Origin: Bradyrhizobium sp. CB82
Lineage (GTDB): Bacteria; Pseudomonadota; Alphaproteobacteria; Rhizobiales; Xanthobacteraceae
DNA length: 64,000 nt
Direction: 5' to 3'
Assembly: GCF_029714405.1 (NCBI RefSeq)
Contig: NZ_CP121650.1
Coordinates: 3,601,001-3,665,000 of the forward strand
Positions 1 through 9,274 of this stretch are shown piece after piece (position 1 is the stretch's first letter; every line of letters begins with the position of its first letter). Made by a program: the position numbers and the translations under genes. A model generated the notes under the pieces. The model searched no databases. It had not been told where the DNA came from and worked only from the letters and a program-made list of their open reading frames with translations.

Positions 1-1
1 A

Positions 2-817
2 TACGAGGTCTATGAACGAGAGACGGAACGCTCCCGCCTGCGCTCGCTTGAAGAGCAGACCAACGAGGAACTCATGGGTCAGGCGGGTCATATATTGTTG
101 AATTCGAGACGGGCTGATTACGAGCGATCCGTCACGCTTATCGATCTCGTGGTAAAGAGAGACCCGAACAACTTCATGGCGCTCGCGATCCGGGCGTGGG
201 GAGCAATGGTCGAGGTGGTTTGTGGGTATCGGGAGGTGTCGCCAGCAGACGCGACGATCGCGCTACAGTTCGCGCGAAAAGCGACCGAGCTCAACGGGCG
301 CAGCGATTTTGCGCAACTTATCTATGGCTTGAACCTTCTCTATCTCAAGCGCGATCTCCATGCAGCAGTTCGTCAGGCAAAGCGCTGCCTCGAACTAAAC
401 CCCAACTACGCGCTGGCGATCGATCTCCTCGGCATGACGAGGATGTACGCGGGCGATGCAGAGGCCGGACTGCGCGAGTGCAAGCGGGCTCTGGAAGCAA
501 ATCCTCGATTCCCGGCGAACAATTGGTTCATGGATAATATGGCGATCGGGAATTTCCTTCGAGAAGACTATCTGGCCGCAATCGAATGGGCTCGTCGTTC
601 CGATCAGATCCATGGCGACATCCCAAGGTGTCTATTGCTGCTGATTAGCTGTTATACCCATGCCGGAGCCGTCGCGGACGCAGGCAGGGAAGCCGAACGT
701 CTTATGCAAGCCTGCCCGGATTTTCGTATGCGCGATCTAAGACGGTGGCCATTTCTCAGAGAGCAGGACTGGGCTAGATTTGCCGACGGGCTCATGAAAG
801 CCCGGCTATGCCAGTGA
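2..817 (+). CDS. TPR-repeat protein, C-terminal part (5' end outside window)
   Basis: The reading frame is open from the first bases of the window (Y-E-V-Y-E-R-E-T...) into the ATG at 74, so the gene begins upstream and only its C-terminal ~271 residues are seen. The visible part is helical with TPR-like pairs: ALIARAW-type helices, then A-x-RQAKRCLELNPNYALA and EAGLRECKRALEANPRF, each with the A/N-P spacing of TPR units. Such tails commonly follow class III cyclase or winged-helix domains in Bradyrhizobium, and the next gene is a cyclase-TPR protein, so a cyclase-type N-terminus is plausible but not visible. TPR call fairly sure; whole-protein function unknown. Confidence 0.7.
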   Translation, partial: YEVYERETERSRLRSLEEQTNEELMGQAGHILLNSRRADYERSVTLIDLVVKRDPNNFMALAIRAWGAMVEVVCGYREVSPADATIALQFARKATELNGRSDFAQLIYGLNLLYLKRDLHAAVRQAKRCLELNPNYALAIDLLGMTRMYAGDAEAGLRECKRALEANPRFPANNWFMDNMAIGNFLREDYLAAIEWARRSDQIHGDIPRCLLLLISCYTHAGAVADAGREAERLMQACPDFRMRDLRRWPFLREQDWARFADGLMKARLCQ

Positions 818-1397
818 CCCAGTTACCAGCCCACGTCCGTTGCAGCCACGTCCCGACGACCTAGATCAGTTGCTTGCAATGAAGCAGTCGGTAGTCGCTT
901 GACAACGAACGACCGCTTCTGATGGCCCATCGCGACAGATCTAGCGGGTATCGCTGAGGTCTCCTGTCAGAGGCAGAGCCGACTTGATTTGCTCGCAGCA
1001 GGTATTACGGCTCGTGACCCACAGGTGAACATGGCAATGCGTTGGTCTAGACTTCCAAGTCGATCTCGACTTGGACCTCTTCGCTATTCCGGCCGAATGC
1101 GATGTAGGGCAGCATTTGCGACATTATCGCGCTGCGGCAGTTCTATGCGCGGCTGCACGTTTGCGGTAAAGTGCAGCGTGATTGCGTAGGGACTTAGGTG
1201 TTGCATCGGCACGAGGTCCTATCGAGAGTGATCTGCGGCTGCCGAAGTACTCGCTGCAGAATATCGTCCGCGCCCGCTCAACCCGGAACCAAGAGAGCGG
1301 GCGAGGCACTTTCCCCGGCGAAAGGCGCACACGCGCTCCACAGTTGACCGGGAGCAAGAACCATGAGGAGGAAACATCTAAAGCAGCGAGCGGGCTC
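818..1397. other. Intergenic region, no gene recognised
   Basis: About 580 bases between the TPR protein and the chosen start of the SAM-cyclase gene. The cyclase frame stays open back to 1182 but carries no recognisable domain there. No RNA gene or convincing repeat was seen. An AGGAGG sits at 1366-1371, about 26 bases before the chosen ATG, which is farther than usual for a ribosome site. Confidence 0.4.
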
Positions 1398-4300
1398 ATG
1401 AGCCAAGACATCAATACATGGCTGCGCGCTCTTGGCCTCGGGCAATATTGTGATGCCTTCGCCGCCGGTGATGTCGACCTGAGGGTGCTCCCGCATCTTA
1501 CGGAGACGGATCTTCGCGAACTGGGGGTATCGCTCGGACACCGCAAGATCATCCTGGCCGCGGTGGCCGAGTCCTTCGGAGGCGCGCTATCGGCGGCAAA
1601 CGCCAACTCTCTCCTTGCGAACGATAAGCCGTTGCCGCGCGCTCCCCCCGAGCGGCCGCCGGAGCGACGCCTGCTGAGCGTCCTGTTCTGCGATCTGGTT
1701 GAGTCCACCGAATTATCTCGGCGGCTCGATCCCGAGGACCTGCGGGAGGTGCTGCGTAGCTACCAAGATCGGGTCTCCGGCGCAGTCACCCGCTATGGCG
1801 GCTACGTCGCCCGTTATCTGGGCGATGGTGTCATGGCGTATTTCGGATGGCCGTGTGCCTACGAGGATCACGGCGAGCGCGCGGTTCGAGCTGGGATTGA
1901 GGCCCTGGCCGCCGTGCGACTTCTGAGAACCAAGGACGTCGAGCTCAACGCGCGCGTTGGGATTGCCACGGGGCGAGTCGTTGTCGGGGACCTCTTTGCC
2001 GGCTCTGTCCGAGAGGAAGGCGCGGTCGCCGGCGAGACCCCCAATCTGGCAGCCAGGCTCCAGGCGATCGCCCAACCCAATCAACTCGTCGTCGCGGAGG
2101 CGACCAGGCGACTGATCGGCGACGCCTTCGTCGTCGAGGACCTCGGTGAGAAGCCTCTTAAGGGATTCGGGACAGGCACCCGCGTGCATCTCGTTAAGTC
2201 CGAGCGAGAGGTCGAAAGCCGATTCCATGCGGCGCATGCCGGAGAGCTGTCGCCATTCGTAGGTCGCGTGCACGAGCTCGCGCTACTCGTTGAAAGGTGG
2301 GAGCTTGCGCGCGCAGGAGAGGGACAGGCAATCCTGCTCTCGGGGGATGCCGGCATCGGCAAATCCCGGTTGGTACAGGCCTTTACAGAAAAACTAGGCG
2401 CGATGCCGCCGCATGTCGTCCTGCGGTTTCAATGCTCGCCCTATCATACCCACAGTACCCTGTTTCCGATTGTTCAGAATCTCGGCCGTGCCGCCGACTT
2501 TCGGCCGGGCGATAGCAACCAGCAACGGCTCGACAAGCTCGAGCATATGCTCGCCGACGTGGGCGCGGACATTCGGACGGTGGCTCCCGTTTATGCAGAG
2601 CTTCTGTCCCTCGATTGCCATGATCGGTACGGCAAGATCGACCTGACGCCACAGCAAAGGAAGAGCTTCACACTGCAGACGCTGGTGGACCGGTTCCTGC
2701 AGCGCGCCGCGCGCTCTCCAGTGTTGATCATGGTCGAGGACGCTCACTGGATCGATCCCACTACGACCGAGCTGCTCGATGCGCTGATGGCGCCAATCAA
2801 CCGAGCACCGATCATGTTGCTCGTGACACACCGGCCGAGCTGGACTTGTGAATGGCCTAGCCTTTACAGCCATGTGCTGCAGCTTTCCCTCGGGCCGCTG
2901 GCAAAGCCTCAGATCGCCGATATGGTGCGACACATTGCCGGCGCCACTGCCAGCGCGCGCGTGATCGATGAGATCGTCGGTCGGACCGATGGCATCCCCC
3001 TGTTTATCGAGGAGCTGGCCCACTCTCTGGTCGAGCGCAAGGCCGGCGTCGGCGAATTCGAGGTGGGGCTTCCGACGACGCTGCAGGGCTCCTTGATGGC
3101 ACGCCTCGATCGCTGCCAGCCGACCGCGAAAGAAACCGCCCAAATCGCCTCTGTCATCGGCCGCGAGTTCAGCCGAGACCTGCTTGCTCATGTGTGCGAT
3201 TTTCCGGCCGCCGATCTCGATGCTGCCGTCGCCGAGCTGATGGCGGCGCATCTGGTTCTGAGAGGGGGGCCTTCCGAGGATGCCTTGGCGTTCAGGCACG
3301 CCCTCATTCAGGACACGGCATACCAGTCCCTGCTGACGAGCAGAAAACAGCGGTATCATGCGGCAATTGCCCGCGCCCTTGCCGAGTACCACCGTGAGAC
3401 AGCGGACAGACAGCCGGAGCTGGTTGCGCGACACTTTTCCGAGGCCGGATTACCACAGTTGGCCCTGCCGTTCTGGCGGCGTGCGGGCGAGCGCGCGCTG
3501 GCGCGCTCGGCGAACCACGAGGCCATCGAACATTACGGGAAGGCCCTGGCCATCGCCGAGAGACTGCCCGATGCGGAAGGGCGCGAGGACGCCGTGCTCG
3601 AGACAAGAATTGCATTGGGTCGGGCGCAGTTGGCGGCTGGCCATCTGCAGCAGGCTTCGGACACGTTCGAGCGTGCCGCCGGCGAGGCACGAGCCCGTGG
3701 AAACAGCGATGCACTCGCCAACTGCGCCATCGGATTTGGACAGGCCCGCTTCTACTATCAATCTTTTGATCCTTCCATCGCGCTGCTGCTCGAAGCTTTA
3801 TCGGCAATCGAAGGAGGAGACAGCCGTCAGCGCTGCCAGATATTGAGTTGGCTCGGTAGAGGGTTCTTGATGAAGGGTGATTTCGCGCGCGCTGACATTT
3901 TGAATTCCGAGGCCATCGAAATGGCGCGCCGCCTCGAGGACGACCGCTCTCTCTGTGAAGTTCTGTTTACTCCATTTCTGGGGCCGATCGCGCTCTCGAG
4001 GACACAATCTGCGGACCTGCGCAACCGACTGCGCGAGGCGCTCGCGATTGCCGATCGGCTGAATGACGCAGACCTCCGCACCCGAATTCTTTCGGTGCAC
4101 ATCTATTATGCGGCCGAATTTGGCGACTACCAGGGGATGATCTCGGCTTTGGACACGTTTCAGTCAGCAATTGAAGGTCGGCAGATGCTCCACCAGGAAT
4201 GGGTTGCGCAGCTTGGGCGAGCCATGCAGGCTCTTCTGATCGGCGACTTTCCGACCGCCGAGAAGCTCGCTGAGAACGCGTATGCGATCGGTCGCAGGAC

Positions 4301-4949
4301 GCATGGAGAGAGTGCCGAAGGCGTCTACGGCGTGCAAATGTTCACGATCCGCCGTGAGCAGGGACGCCTGGCGGAGATTGCCCCTGTCATCAAACATTTG
4401 ATCAATAACGAACCAGACGGCAATACCTGGAAGCCCGGATTCGCGCTCGTCGCGACGGAGCTGGGCTTTAAGCCGCAGGCACAAAAGATGCTGGACGAGT
4501 TGCGGCAGACCTGTTTCGCCTTCCCGATGGATGCGAAGCGGAGCACGACGCTTTCCTATCTTGCCGATGTCTGCGCGGCGCTCGAGGACGAGCGCTGCGC
4601 GCGCGTTTTGTACGATCTGCTCGAGCCCTACCGCCACGTGACTATCACAGCCGGTATCGCGACCGTCTGCTACGGATCGGCCGGCCGCTTCCTCGGGGCT
4701 CTCGCCGACATGCTCGGCGACTGGGATCGTTCCGAAGAGCACTTCGAGGAGGCGCTACAGATGGACCGGCACATGCATGCATGGCCCTGGCTGGCGCATG
4801 CGCAGCACCGATACGCGCACATGCTTCGCCGCCGCGGCCGCCATGGCGACATCGCACATGCCGATACGCTGTTGAACGAATCTTTGGCGACGGCGGGTCG
4901 CCTGAACATGACCGCTCTGCTTACGAGGCTCCGCGGTCAACTGCACTGA
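1398..4949 (+). CDS. SAM domain - class III adenylate/guanylate cyclase - AAA ATPase - TPR protein
   Basis: A 1183-residue cytosolic signalling protein starting at the ATG before S-Q-D-I-N-T-W. Residues 1-62 resemble a SAM domain (WLRALGLGQYCDAF...LTETDLRELGV). Residues 92-270 form a class III cyclase domain: metal-binding Asp99 in FCDLVEST, Asp143 in YLGDGVMAYFG, and the Asn216/Arg220 pair in PNLAARL are all present, so it is probably active. Residues 286 onward are an AAA_16-type ATPase with Walker A GDAGIGKS (316-323) and Walker B LIMVEDAHW. The C-terminal half is TPR-like. This architecture is common in Bradyrhizobium. It likely makes cAMP in response to an unknown ligand sensed through the ATPase/TPR part. 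The upstream frame to 1182 has no start with good spacing, so the start is moderately sure. Confidence 0.85.
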   Translation: MSQDINTWLRALGLGQYCDAFAAGDVDLRVLPHLTETDLRELGVSLGHRKIILAAVAESFGGALSAANANSLLANDKPLPRAPPERPPERRLLSVLFCDLVESTELSRRLDPEDLREVLRSYQDRVSGAVTRYGGYVARYLGDGVMAYFGWPCAYEDHGERAVRAGIEALAAVRLLRTKDVELNARVGIATGRVVVGDLFAGSVREEGAVAGETPNLAARLQAIAQPNQLVVAEATRRLIGDAFVVEDLGEKPLKGFGTGTRVHLVKSEREVESRFHAAHAGELSPFVGRVHELALLVERWELARAGEGQAILLSGDAGIGKSRLVQAFTEKLGAMPPHVVLRFQCSPYHTHSTLFPIVQNLGRAADFRPGDSNQQRLDKLEHMLADVGADIRTVAPVYAELLSLDCHDRYGKIDLTPQQRKSFTLQTLVDRFLQRAARSPVLIMVEDAHWIDPTTTELLDALMAPINRAPIMLLVTHRPSWTCEWPSLYSHVLQLSLGPLAKPQIADMVRHIAGATASARVIDEIVGRTDGIPLFIEELAHSLVERKAGVGEFEVGLPTTLQGSLMARLDRCQPTAKETAQIASVIGREFSRDLLAHVCDFPAADLDAAVAELMAAHLVLRGGPSEDALAFRHALIQDTAYQSLLTSRKQRYHAAIARALAEYHRETADRQPELVARHFSEAGLPQLALPFWRRAGERALARSANHEAIEHYGKALAIAERLPDAEGREDAVLETRIALGRAQLAAGHLQQASDTFERAAGEARARGNSDALANCAIGFGQARFYYQSFDPSIALLLEALSAIEGGDSRQRCQILSWLGRGFLMKGDFARADILNSEAIEMARRLEDDRSLCEVLFTPFLGPIALSRTQSADLRNRLREALAIADRLNDADLRTRILSVHIYYAAEFGDYQGMISALDTFQSAIEGRQMLHQEWVAQLGRAMQALLIGDFPTAEKLAENAYAIGRRTHGESAEGVYGVQMFTIRREQGRLAEIAPVIKHLINNEPDGNTWKPGFALVATELGFKPQAQKMLDELRQTCFAFPMDAKRSTTLSYLADVCAALEDERCARVLYDLLEPYRHVTITAGIATVCYGSAGRFLGALADMLGDWDRSEEHFEEALQMDRHMHAWPWLAHAQHRYAHMLRRRGRHGDIAHADTLLNESLATAGRLNMTALLTRLRGQLH

Positions 4950-4977
4950 TGTGCCACTTCGTACACGGGAGAGGGCC

Positions 4978-5235
4978 ATGCCGCGTTTCATCATCGAGCG
5001 AAACTTCGCAGAAAAACTGGAGTTGACGAAGGAAGGAGTCGACAGAGTCGATCTCATCAACGATGAAGAAGGAGTGAAGTGGATCTTCTCCTTTCTGAGT
5101 GCCGACAAGCGCAAAACCTACTGTCTTTATGAGGCCGAAAACGCCGACGCCATTCGCAATGCGGCGAGGCGCGCCAATATTCCGGCCGACACGATCATCG
5201 AGGTAGACCAGATAACGCCGGCGATGTTTGCGTGA
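4978..5235 (+). CDS. DUF4242 (SCO4226-like) small protein
   Basis: An 85-residue protein starting MPRFIIERNF, with GGGAGAGG-like purines just upstream of the ATG. The sequence (MPRFIIER..., WIFSFLSADKRKTYCLYEA, NADAIRNAARRANIPADTI) matches my memory of DUF4242, a ferredoxin-like fold that includes the nickel-binding SCO4226 of Streptomyces. It lies 28 bases after the cyclase gene on the same strand, so co-transcription is possible. Biochemical role unknown. Confidence 0.75.
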   Translation: MPRFIIERNFAEKLELTKEGVDRVDLINDEEGVKWIFSFLSADKRKTYCLYEAENADAIRNAARRANIPADTIIEVDQITPAMFA

Positions 5236-5383
5236 AAGGTAGCATGGCGCTAGGTCGTTTCTGGACCCGACCGACGAAATGCGGCGCAAGGCGTCGCGTT
5301 GTCATAGCTGTGCCCTGCGCCGCGGCGGCCCGCGAACAGAGGCTACGCAGCCATTCTGCGGTGGCCAACTTGCTGTCTTCCGG

Positions 5384-6838
5384 TCAGCCGGCGGGCCGCT
5401 GTGCCGCGGCCGGCCGGACGTTCTGATTCAACCGGAACAGGTTATCCGGATCGTACTTGGCCTTCAGCGCCGCGAGCCGCGCGTAGTTCGCGCCATATGC
5501 GCTCGACACGCGATCGCCTTCGTCCTCCGGCATGAAGTTGACATAGACACCGCCGGTTGCGTGAGGCGCCGTTTCGGCAAAGAGCTGCCGAGCCCAGTCG
5601 ATCGATCGCCGGTCGTCGGCTGGTTCGCGCCACCGCGTATGGACATTCATGACAAAATTTGCATCGCGGTGCGGGTAAGCCGTAGCATCGAGCGGGACGC
5701 GGCTGGTGGCCCCGGCGAGTTGGGCAATGAAAATCTCGCACTCCGGAGTCGGAAGCCTCGCGGCATAGCTTGCAAGGATGTCGATCAGACCGTCACTGAG
5801 TTCAAGGAAATTGTGCGACTTCCAGTAGTTGCGTGCGCCCGGCGTGAGCAGCGGGTCGAATGCGGTCTGCCATGCCGCGTACGGTTGCATGCCGATCATT
5901 TCGGCGATCGGCTCTCCGAGCGCCCGAAGCGGCTCCAAGGCGCTCTTGCCGGCGCCTTCGTCGCCTGCATAGCAGAGCGCAAAGACGAGGACTTCCTTGC
6001 CGTGGACCTCGGAAGGCAGGAAAGGCAGGGGCGGGGCCTGTCTCAGCACAACCCAGGCCGTCAGCTCGTCGGGTGCTTTCGCCGCAACTCGGCGATATCC
6101 CGAAAGAAGCTCCTTTGCGCGCGCAAACGGATAGACAATCAGGCCGGATAGGACCATCGGACCTACGGGATGAAGACGGAATTCGAACGAACTCACGACC
6201 CCGAAATTGCCGCCGCCGCCCCGAAGCGCCCAGAACAGGTCCGAATTATCGGACGCGCTCGCTTGCAGGAGCTTGCCGTCAGCAGTTACGACGTCCGCCG
6301 AGATCAGGTTATCGGCAGTAAGGCCGAATTTGCGGCCAAGCCATCCAAAACCGCCGCCGAGTGTGAGACCCGCCACTCCTGTCGTCGAGTTGATACCGAG
6401 TGGCGTGGCAAGCCCGAAGGCCTGTGCCTCTTTGTCGAAGTCGCCGAGCTTGGCACCCGGCTCAACCCGCGCCGTGCGGCGAGTGGGATCGACCCGAACC
6501 GAGCGCATCTGCGAGAGATCGATCAGGAGCCCGCCTTCGCAGACCGCGTTCCCGGCAATGTTATGGCCGCCGCCTCGCACTGCGAGCAAGAGGCCATGCT
6601 CACGCGCAAACCGAACGGCATTGGTGATGTCTGCAGCGCCTCTGCAACGGACTGCCATACCTGGGTGGCGGTCGATCATCGCATTCCAGATCGTGCGGGC
6701 ATCATCATAACCCGCCTCCCCAGGCAGACAAACGCTTCCCCTTAATGTCTGCTGCAAAGCAGCGATCGTCTCGGTTGCAAGGGCAGTCGTCCCGCCCTGC
6801 AGCAAGGCCAGCCGGGTTTCGGTCACGTTCACCTCCAC
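5384..6838 (-). CDS. FAD-linked oxidoreductase, berberine-bridge-enzyme type
   Basis: A 484-residue flavoprotein. The PCMH-type FAD-binding half is visible as LLLAVRGGGHNIAGNAV, where His92 is in the position of the 8-alpha-histidyl FAD link, followed by TTGVAGLTLGGGFGWLGRKFG and DLFWALRGGGGNFGVV. In bicovalent members a Cys sits near the TGVAGLTL segment; here only Ser/Thr are found, so one covalent link is expected. The C-terminus (NYARLAALKAKYDPDNLFRLNQN) is the typical BBE domain. The substrate cannot be told; carbohydrates or secondary metabolites are usual. Its stop lies 149 bases from the convergent DUF4242 gene. Confidence 0.88.
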   Translation of the reverse strand: MEVNVTETRLALLQGGTTALATETIAALQQTLRGSVCLPGEAGYDDARTIWNAMIDRHPGMAVRCRGAADITNAVRFAREHGLLLAVRGGGHNIAGNAVCEGGLLIDLSQMRSVRVDPTRRTARVEPGAKLGDFDKEAQAFGLATPLGINSTTGVAGLTLGGGFGWLGRKFGLTADNLISADVVTADGKLLQASASDNSDLFWALRGGGGNFGVVSSFEFRLHPVGPMVLSGLIVYPFARAKELLSGYRRVAAKAPDELTAWVVLRQAPPLPFLPSEVHGKEVLVFALCYAGDEGAGKSALEPLRALGEPIAEMIGMQPYAAWQTAFDPLLTPGARNYWKSHNFLELSDGLIDILASYAARLPTPECEIFIAQLAGATSRVPLDATAYPHRDANFVMNVHTRWREPADDRRSIDWARQLFAETAPHATGGVYVNFMPEDEGDRVSSAYGANYARLAALKAKYDPDNLFRLNQNVRPAAAQRPAG

Positions 6839-6993
6839 GGACTGCGTCGTGTTAAATCCGGCAGTGACGAACCGTTCTGTCGCTGCCGTTCGGCAGAGCG
6901 AACGGCAAATCTCCGCCTAGACGTAAGTCCGGTCGACAAGGAGATGGTTCAACTGCGGAAGTCCTTTTGAACAATTTGCCCGCTTGGAACTGT

Positions 6994-7056
6994 CCAAAGC
7001 CGCTTGCGGCGCGCCGAAGGCGCGGGGCTTGACGGCGAATGCGCAGTCCGAGCCAT
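6994..7056 (+). repeat. 63-bp inverted repeat, left copy
   Basis: These 63 bases are the exact reverse complement of 7881-7943. Inside is a short palindrome (CGCGCC-GAA-GGCGCG, about 7009-7023). The repeat ends exactly where the decayed transposase reading frame begins, so the pair brackets the insertion-sequence relic. It resembles REP-like hairpin DNA more than an IS end, since IS110 elements lack terminal inverted repeats. Confidence 0.75.
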
Positions 7057-7064
7057 GAGGCACG

Positions 7065-7497
7065 CCGTTGCCGCAGAACACGCTTTCGGAACTGCGCCGT
7101 CATCTCGCGCGGCTACGCGTCGTACGCGACCAGATCCGTGCGGTCGAACAGGAACGCCTGCGCAAACTCGCGGTGGCTCCTGCTGCGGAGACGAAAAGCC
7201 CGGACGCGATGGTCCGCCTGATTGCCCGCGTCCTTGGCTCTGGTATCGAAACGGCGGCTTGCGCGGGCTGGCAATGTCCGCGTCCGCAGCGACATGATCC
7301 AGCTGGCTTGGCGTTTTATCAGGTTCCAAAAGAACAGCGCCCTGGCCCAATGGTTCGCGGCGCGAACCGCCGACGGACGCGCCAGCACACGCAAGACGAT
7401 GATTGTGGCGCTGGCGCGTAAGCTGCTCATCGCCCTCTGGCGTCTCGTGACAAGGGGCGAGGTTCCGCAGGGCGTCGTGTTACGTCCGGCATCATGA
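7065..7497 (+). pseudogene. Decayed IS110-family transposase (internally deleted and frameshifted)
   Basis: Two pieces of one transposase lie in different frames. 7065-7255 encodes PQNTLSELRRHLARL..., ending AMVRLIARVLGSGIETA, the coiled region leading into the Transposase_20 domain. 7246-7497 in another frame encodes RLARAGNVRVRSDMIQLAW, then ALAQWF and MIVALARKLLIALWRLV, ending VVLRPAS, the usual C-terminus of IS1111/IS110 enzymes. The central Transposase_20 segment and the whole DEDD N-terminal domain are missing. It sits between the two 63-bp inverted repeats. Not functional. Confidence 0.75.
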
Positions 7498-7880
7498 ACG
7501 ACAGCATGGGCAAGAGAGCAACGATATAGCACAAACGGTTTGGCAGCCCCGTGTGCTCGGGTCTGCCGATAAATCCGAGGTGGCGGTGCCCCGACCTAAA
7601 ACCATGGCTTCAAATGCCGCTGTGCAGAAGGGGCCCGCCGCCCCGGAGCTTCGCCGATGATGCGTATGACTGCATCGTGGTTGCGATCCCCACACGGATC
7701 GACCGAATACAAGGCTGTGGCGTGACTTCTGCGCCCCGATGGCAAGCTCCCCTCGGATCAGTCGTGCCGATCTTCAGGCTGCAAAACTACTCATGTCGGT
7801 GAAAGGAGAGCCCCACAATAGCAATTCACAGTGCCTCCAACAGCGCCGAATGACCTTTGTACGTTGCGGCGACAATTATG
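7498..7880. other. Non-coding remainder of the bracketed segment
   Basis: Sequence between the transposase relic and the right inverted repeat. No reading frame here looks like a protein and no RNA was recognised. It may hold further insertion-sequence debris. Confidence 0.35.
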
Positions 7881-7943
7881 ATGGCTCGGACTGCGCATTC
7901 GCCGTCAAGCCCCGCGCCTTCGGCGCGCCGCAAGCGGCTTTGG
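7881..7943 (-). repeat. 63-bp inverted repeat, right copy
   Basis: Exact reverse complement of 6994-7056; homology stops at both ends in the same way. Together they enclose 824 bases with the IS110 relic. Confidence 0.75.
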
Positions 7944-8765
7944 GGCTTGACCGCTCAGCGTAGCCGAGCAAGGGAGCTATCCATGCCGCAAATGCAATCC
8001 AGTGACGTGACAAAATGACTCAACAGCACCGCCACTCTCTCCTTGACACCGATAGGCCCCATACAAGGTTTTTGGACGCCGGCAACAAAGTGGCTCCGCC
8101 CCCTCAACTGACCGGCGTCCAAAAAGCGCCAAGGCACGAAGTCGCGGGAGGTTGGGCACCGGTTAAGCAGCGGGCGCTATGAGGAGAGGCGGCAACCCGA
8201 CAGAGAACGCTTCCACAACTTCCGCGTTTCGGCATGAGGGTTGCACAAGAGTACTTTTAATGTTCGCGACATGTGTAATTTCAAATAGTTGCGCGTGCAG
8301 AAATAACACATCCGACAACCACTGCGCGATTAATCGCTCGATCGGTCCCGCGACATGGCTGTATCAATTTCTTGCGAAGCCGAAATATAGACGGCACATT
8401 CAAGCAAACTGGTTGGCGCTTTCGTCAAGGCAATTTTCTATCATTGCGTTGTCGGTGCGGCCGATGATGTGGCTGGCCGCATGAAGATGCTGACCCGCGC
8501 GCGATCATGTGTTGCACGCCAACACTAGGCTGGTTGATCGTGTTGACCTTGCCATCCCGCTATCGCTGTCCTCTCAGCCGGCTACCGGCCTCTCGGCTCC
8601 TGCTCCCGCGCAGCGGGCTGGAGCGCAGCGACTTCGTGCTATGGCCCATCGCGTTGGTTTGACAATGTCGTCTTTTGTGCGGCTTGTGGGTGCTAAGCGG
8701 ACGTTCAACCAAGATCGTCGAACGGTTGCGGTTATGAGTAGAAGCCCTGGTCTGCTCGCCCCTCC
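7944..8765. other. Non-coding, partly lower-GC region with one hairpin
   Basis: No convincing gene. A 14-bp perfect inverted repeat with a 29-base loop lies at 8069-8082 / 8112-8125 (TTTTTGGACGCCGG and its complement). Around 8230-8420 the DNA is visibly richer in A and T than its neighbours, suggesting foreign or decayed material, but translation in all frames gives nothing recognisable. Confidence 0.4.
8069..8125. repeat. 14-bp inverted repeat
   Basis: Perfect 14-bp arms at 8069-8082 and 8112-8125 with a 29-base spacer. No reading frame nearby. It could be a transposon end or a structured transcript; nothing decides between these. Confidence 0.55.
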
Positions 8766-9114
8766 GACCCACGTAACTGCGCCGTCAGCCTCTCCATTGC
8801 CTCCGCAACGTCGCGCTACCGCGATAGCGGCTTTGCGGCAGGCGGAAGGTGAGGTCGGCGCCGTCGATGCGGCGCTCCGAATGGCACGTTCCGGGCGTGC
8901 TCCATCGTGCAGCGCGCGGTCAACACGAGGCTCGTTGCGAAGAACAGGTCCTCGCTGCCGTAAAGCGTCTCAGCGCGGAACATCCGCATCGTCAGCCCGT
9001 CCTCCGGCGACGTCTGATCAAGATAGCGCGGATAGATGGTGGTGACCCGCATCTCCGGTGCATCGGACAGCACGCTTATCTGGTCCGGCGACAGGTTTGC
9101 CATGATGACATCGT
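8766..9114 (-). pseudogene. Truncated, frameshifted paralogue of the gene at 9275-9988
   Basis: On the minus strand the frame around 8816-9114 reads LSDAPEMRVTTIYPRYLDQ, then SPEDGLTMRMFRAETLYGSEDL and LVLTARCT, closely matching ELRVSTIYPRYLDQ...SPEDGLTMRMFRSDTPYGDEDL...ALTARCT of the intact neighbour. After ARCT the frame shifts; base-level similarity continues to about 8766 (the region equivalent to DRLTAQLRG). The N-terminal half, with the membrane anchor, is absent. A decayed partial tandem duplicate. Confidence 0.75.
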
Positions 9115-9274
9115 ACCCCTGATTTGCCCGACGTGTCAACTCTTATTCGCAGAATACGAAATTCGGCATCCCAGCGCCAAGCTCCTTTGCATGGGGTTGT
9201 TTTCGATATTTTAGTCGGGATGCTCAGCCCGCGTCCTGCAAGCCGATCTTGCGGCAGGGCAGACGAGCCCCCGC

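Noticed and set aside
6838..9274. A CRISPR array or defence island in the repeat-rich stretch
   Set aside because: Only two long inverted copies are present; no regularly spaced direct repeats and no cas-like or nuclease genes.
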